From Phoronis australis (taxonomy: Eukaryota; Phoronida; Phoronidae), in NCBI GenBank assembly GCA_002633005.1, contig NMRA01000004.1, positions 1,349,052 through 1,413,051 on the forward strand: a DNA stretch of 64,000 nucleotides. The letters are read 5' to 3'. Below are positions 60,793-64,000 of the stretch, in pieces; positions within the stretch are counted from its first letter, which is position 1, and every line of letters starts with the position of its first letter. A program made the translations under genes and the position numbers. The notes beneath the pieces were generated by a model, which saw only the letters and a program-made list of their open reading frames with translations, did no database searches and was not told the DNA's origin.

Positions 60793-62197
60793 GTATTCGC
60801 CATTATAACCGCCCAGGGCGCTTAGAAAAGTTCGGTTCAGGGGGCGCTTATTATAACCCAAGGCGGTTGAAACCCGGTCTCCGAAACGGGGGAAATCGGA
60901 AGCTAAGATTCATCAAATTTCCGCTCTGTGACGTATATGTAATCTATGAAAGACTTTCAACAAAACTGTGGTGCATTGCTATCAAACTTTGCTGCTAAAT
61001 TACGATCATTTTAAAGAAAATTGTGCTGAAATCAGTCCCAGGGCGAAAACTCGCCGACTGCCTCGAAATCGCGGTCTTCGATATGGTGACTTCAATGCTT
61101 GAATAAAAATGGTTTGGACTCAAGCAAATTACCTGAAATCCCCATTAAGTTTTATAAGTAGCGTCTCTAAGATTTTTTAAGTTCCCGTGGAGTCGGCAGG
61201 TTTAAGTACAAATCTGTGCAACATTGTGCCATCTACATGTATGATCGGCAACACGGCGAGAAAAATGTCTGGACGAACACACATATTGTTGTCATGTGAC
61301 GTTTGTTTTGAAGTTCGTTTGCGAGTAAGCGAGCACATGCTTGTCACCAGAGTTCATTTGCCAAAGCAGAGACCGTCTTTTGGCCAGAGCCACGCAATCT
61401 AACTAGCTAGATGTGCATTGTATCAAAAGAATTGTGCACAAGCAGTAGGCCTAAACCAGAGTGTATTTCATTCAGCACTTGCCGGTATCGTAATAAAAAC
61501 GTTTGACATTTGTCTCGGTAAGGCTTACATTAGTCGCCGTGTAGCTGGATGCGTACGTAACAATCTGACAGTTATTTTCGGTGTAAGGGTGTGTAAGCAT
61601 TCACTGTCAGCTGTCATTTTATCGGATATTCGGCTTAAAAACACCAATTATGGTTAACTATAATCCATCTCAAAAATAACGCAAACATGTTTTATAGTAT
61701 TAGAAATTGTTGGAAATTAGTGCCAATATTCATGTCTTACCAATGCTATGCTACCCGTTTCTTGAATGGATAGTTCCCGACTAATGTCTTTGATTACAGG
61801 TTCATGTATGTACCGCGCGCTTCCTGGCCACGTGCGTTTAACACAGAGTTATATTTATTCATGAGACAGTCGATGTGTCTACTGAAAGGTCAGACCATAG
61901 TGGGACACGGTCGTCGCGAGAGCGTGGTAATGCTGTTGAGTTCTTTTTGAAGCGCTGCGTTACTTTGAAGTGTAAAGCCACGGCTAAAAAAAACGTAGCA
62001 GTGCCGCTGGTGGTCTAGAAGACCCGTGCAAATTTTTTTGATAAACTGAAGACGTTACTGTAGCCGAGTTTTAGGACTGAAGATACGTCATTGTTCGCAT
62101 GTACACGTTCATGGACTGGGCGCTTATTTCAGGAAAGTCTGAAAACGCGTGGGGGGGCGCTTATAGGGGCATGGGCGGTTATTACGGCGAATACGGT
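60793..62197 (+). mobile_element. Family G element, copy 2, upstream of CUL1 coding region
   Basis: TATTCGCCATTATAACCGCCC at the left faces GGGCGGTTATTACGGCGAATA at the right, a ~21-bp inverted repeat across about 1.4 kb, with inner GGGCGCTTAT words near both ends. The region matching the G1 frame (near 61890: GQTIVGH) is disrupted by stops and frameshifts. Confidence 0.65.
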
Positions 62198-64000
62198 ATT
62201 TGCCAAACCAAAGAACTCAAAGAAACAGAGACAAATGAAAAAAGCTTAGGTTGCCACTAGGGGGCATAGCAGTGCTCAAATTGGTTCGAAACATGTCGTC
62301 ATCCATCAACATCTTCGTCGGACCATACCAAATCATATTCAGATCCTGAAAACGGAAGCCATAGACGTTCTGACATTGATGACAGTTATATGCCTTGCCC
62401 TGATTAAAGCATAAAAGTCACCTTGCTACAAATACCCCTCAAGCGCAGGCAGAGGGACACTTTTGGCAAAGGCAGACTTTGACGTTTAAATGCTTCCAAT
62501 TCAAACAAAATATTTCCGCAGTAACAATTTCTTTCTGAAGGATTCCTTAATTTACCAAGGCAAATGACAGTTGACCTTCATTTCCTTCAAAGTGCTCAAG
62601 GTCAAACATATGCAAAATTATGCAGAGGGCATTCTAAAAAGAGGCAGCCCAAACGGTTCAGAGCTAAAGCACATTACAGTTATCTCTTGTTTAATTTCAA
62701 CACCAAACGACAGCGGCTTCCCAAATCCACATATCAACCTAGTCCATTGTTTAGCATTTGTGCGGTCTTTTCTCCTAAATTGTAACTCACACGTTATCTA
62801 CCACAATAAATGCAAAGGTGAACACATCTTTCAGGACTGAAATACAAGTACAAAAACCAAAACCAAAAACGTTTTGGCTGATATTTATGTCATTTCTTCC
62901 GTGAAAATCATAATTTTTCTCACGTAATGCCATTTCCGAAGTCAAACAGTTAAAGATTGACATTATTGTATTCAAATTTAATTTCAGGCAGAATTTTACT
63001 GCTGTTGAGTCATCGCTAATGCGGTAATTGCCCTCCTCCACACAAAAGGAACTTGCACCTGATGGTTCTTTAAGTAACTATTCAAAATAAATTGGGTTTT
63101 GTCCACATTACAACATGGCTACTACCGGACATGTTTAGCTTTTTGGCCTCGTAACACATTAGTTGGATTATGCTTAAAGGATCAAACAAGATAAAAAAGG
63201 AAAAATCAGTAACATGATTACTTTCATTTCATTTCCTTTTTTAGTATATTTTCATTTAAAAGTTATATATAGAGATATAAACACTGCTAGGACATAAAAT
63301 TCTGTATCATTAGCGTGCGAGTCAAGTGTCCAAACCAATTGGCCAGTGAACAATTGCCCATTGGCAACTGAATCAGAGAGGCTAATTTACAGTGACAACA
63401 GGAAGTCTCGCCATTCAACACTGCTTTCCTGCAGATCTCAGCAACACCTTAGTATCCTGGAATTTGCACACAGCAACACACCCTGTTTCCAGGAATAAAG
63501 CCCTCAGTAACACTCTCCTTGTGATCTGGCACCAACCAGGCCAACACTTCCTCTATCCGCCACTTGGAAGCTTTTTTACAGATATCATAGGTTTCGTGGG
63601 TACCACCCTTGTTGGTCTCATTGTTGAACAAAATTCACATGTTCACTGTCATGACTTGAATTCAGGATCTTCAGCGTGCAAGTCATGCGTCCAAACTTAT
63701 CGTTCCGTGGCAAGCAATTTGAAGAGGCTAATAACACGACACAACCACAGGCGTCCTCAGCTTCTGATCGTCCCCAATACACTACATATAATACTACAAG
63801 GTATGACACTTGCGACCAGAAATTCCACGGGTGCTTCACTTCAGCCGTCCATAGCAAACATAAAACTCAATAAATTTACACAAAACAGAGGTTCAACAAA
63901 CCATGAAGAATTGTTCTTTCTCCCAATACCATTCACGGTGTCCTGTTCCGGCGACTTCGTAAGAAATTCGCAGTCAAAGAACAAAAATGTTCACAAAAAA
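62198..64000. other. Region upstream of CUL1 to window end
   Basis: A short family E-like scrap (TTGCCACTAGGGGGCATAGC near 62251) is present. No coding exon recognised. The CUL1 promoter and noncoding first exon may lie here or beyond the window. Confidence 0.5.

Overview
The window is animal nuclear DNA: three conserved single-copy genes with many short exons and large introns, and many interspersed repeats in the introns. The proteins are close to vertebrate orthologues (primase is 420 aa here, as in human), but the repeat families look like those of marine invertebrates. A lancelet-like deuterostome or a lophotrochozoan is my best guess, with low confidence; I cannot name the species. There is no prokaryotic sequence, operon, CRISPR array or defence system.

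Layout. (1) 1-8144, plus strand: the last seven coding exons of importin subunit beta-1 (KPNB1), 317 residues. (2) 11056-36729, minus strand: the whole DNA primase small subunit gene (PRIM1), 13 coding exons, convergent with KPNB1. (3) 41516-60228, minus strand: the whole cullin-1 gene (CUL1), 19 coding exons, 786 aa, in the same direction as PRIM1; its 5'UTR continues upstream through at least one intron. Every exon was placed by protein similarity plus splice sites, and the phases join into continuous frames for all three genes.

The three genes act separately: KPNB1 in nuclear import, PRIM1 in primer synthesis for DNA polymerase alpha, CUL1 as the scaffold of SCF ubiquitin ligases. Two introns carry textbook minor-spliceosome (U12) signals: PRIM1 intron 7 is AT-AC and CUL1 coding intron 1 is GT-AG.

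Mobile DNA. PRIM1 intron 1 holds an apparently complete Ty3/gypsy (Mag/Steamer-like) LTR retrotransposon with an unbroken gag-pol frame, 168-bp LTRs and a 5-bp target duplication. Also present are three copies of an ~0.8-kb TIR element with TAA target duplications (family A); two copies of a TIR element whose end has expanded into a 25-bp x 8 array in one copy (B); smaller TIR elements (C, D, H); a ~1.3-kb element made of ~143-bp modules in a ~427-bp higher-order repeat (E; one copy holds the 659-bp N gap); a 1.5-kb TIR element with a 9-bp target duplication plus a relative (F); and a family with TACCGTATT-type ends, one copy of which carries a HIRAN-like reading frame (G).

Assembly caveats: the 3' end of CUL1 (exons 18 and 19 and part of 17) appears twice in tandem, joined by a single N at 43102 and differing by a few percent. 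This looks like two uncollapsed haplotypes. There is another single N in a poly-C run near 38602.
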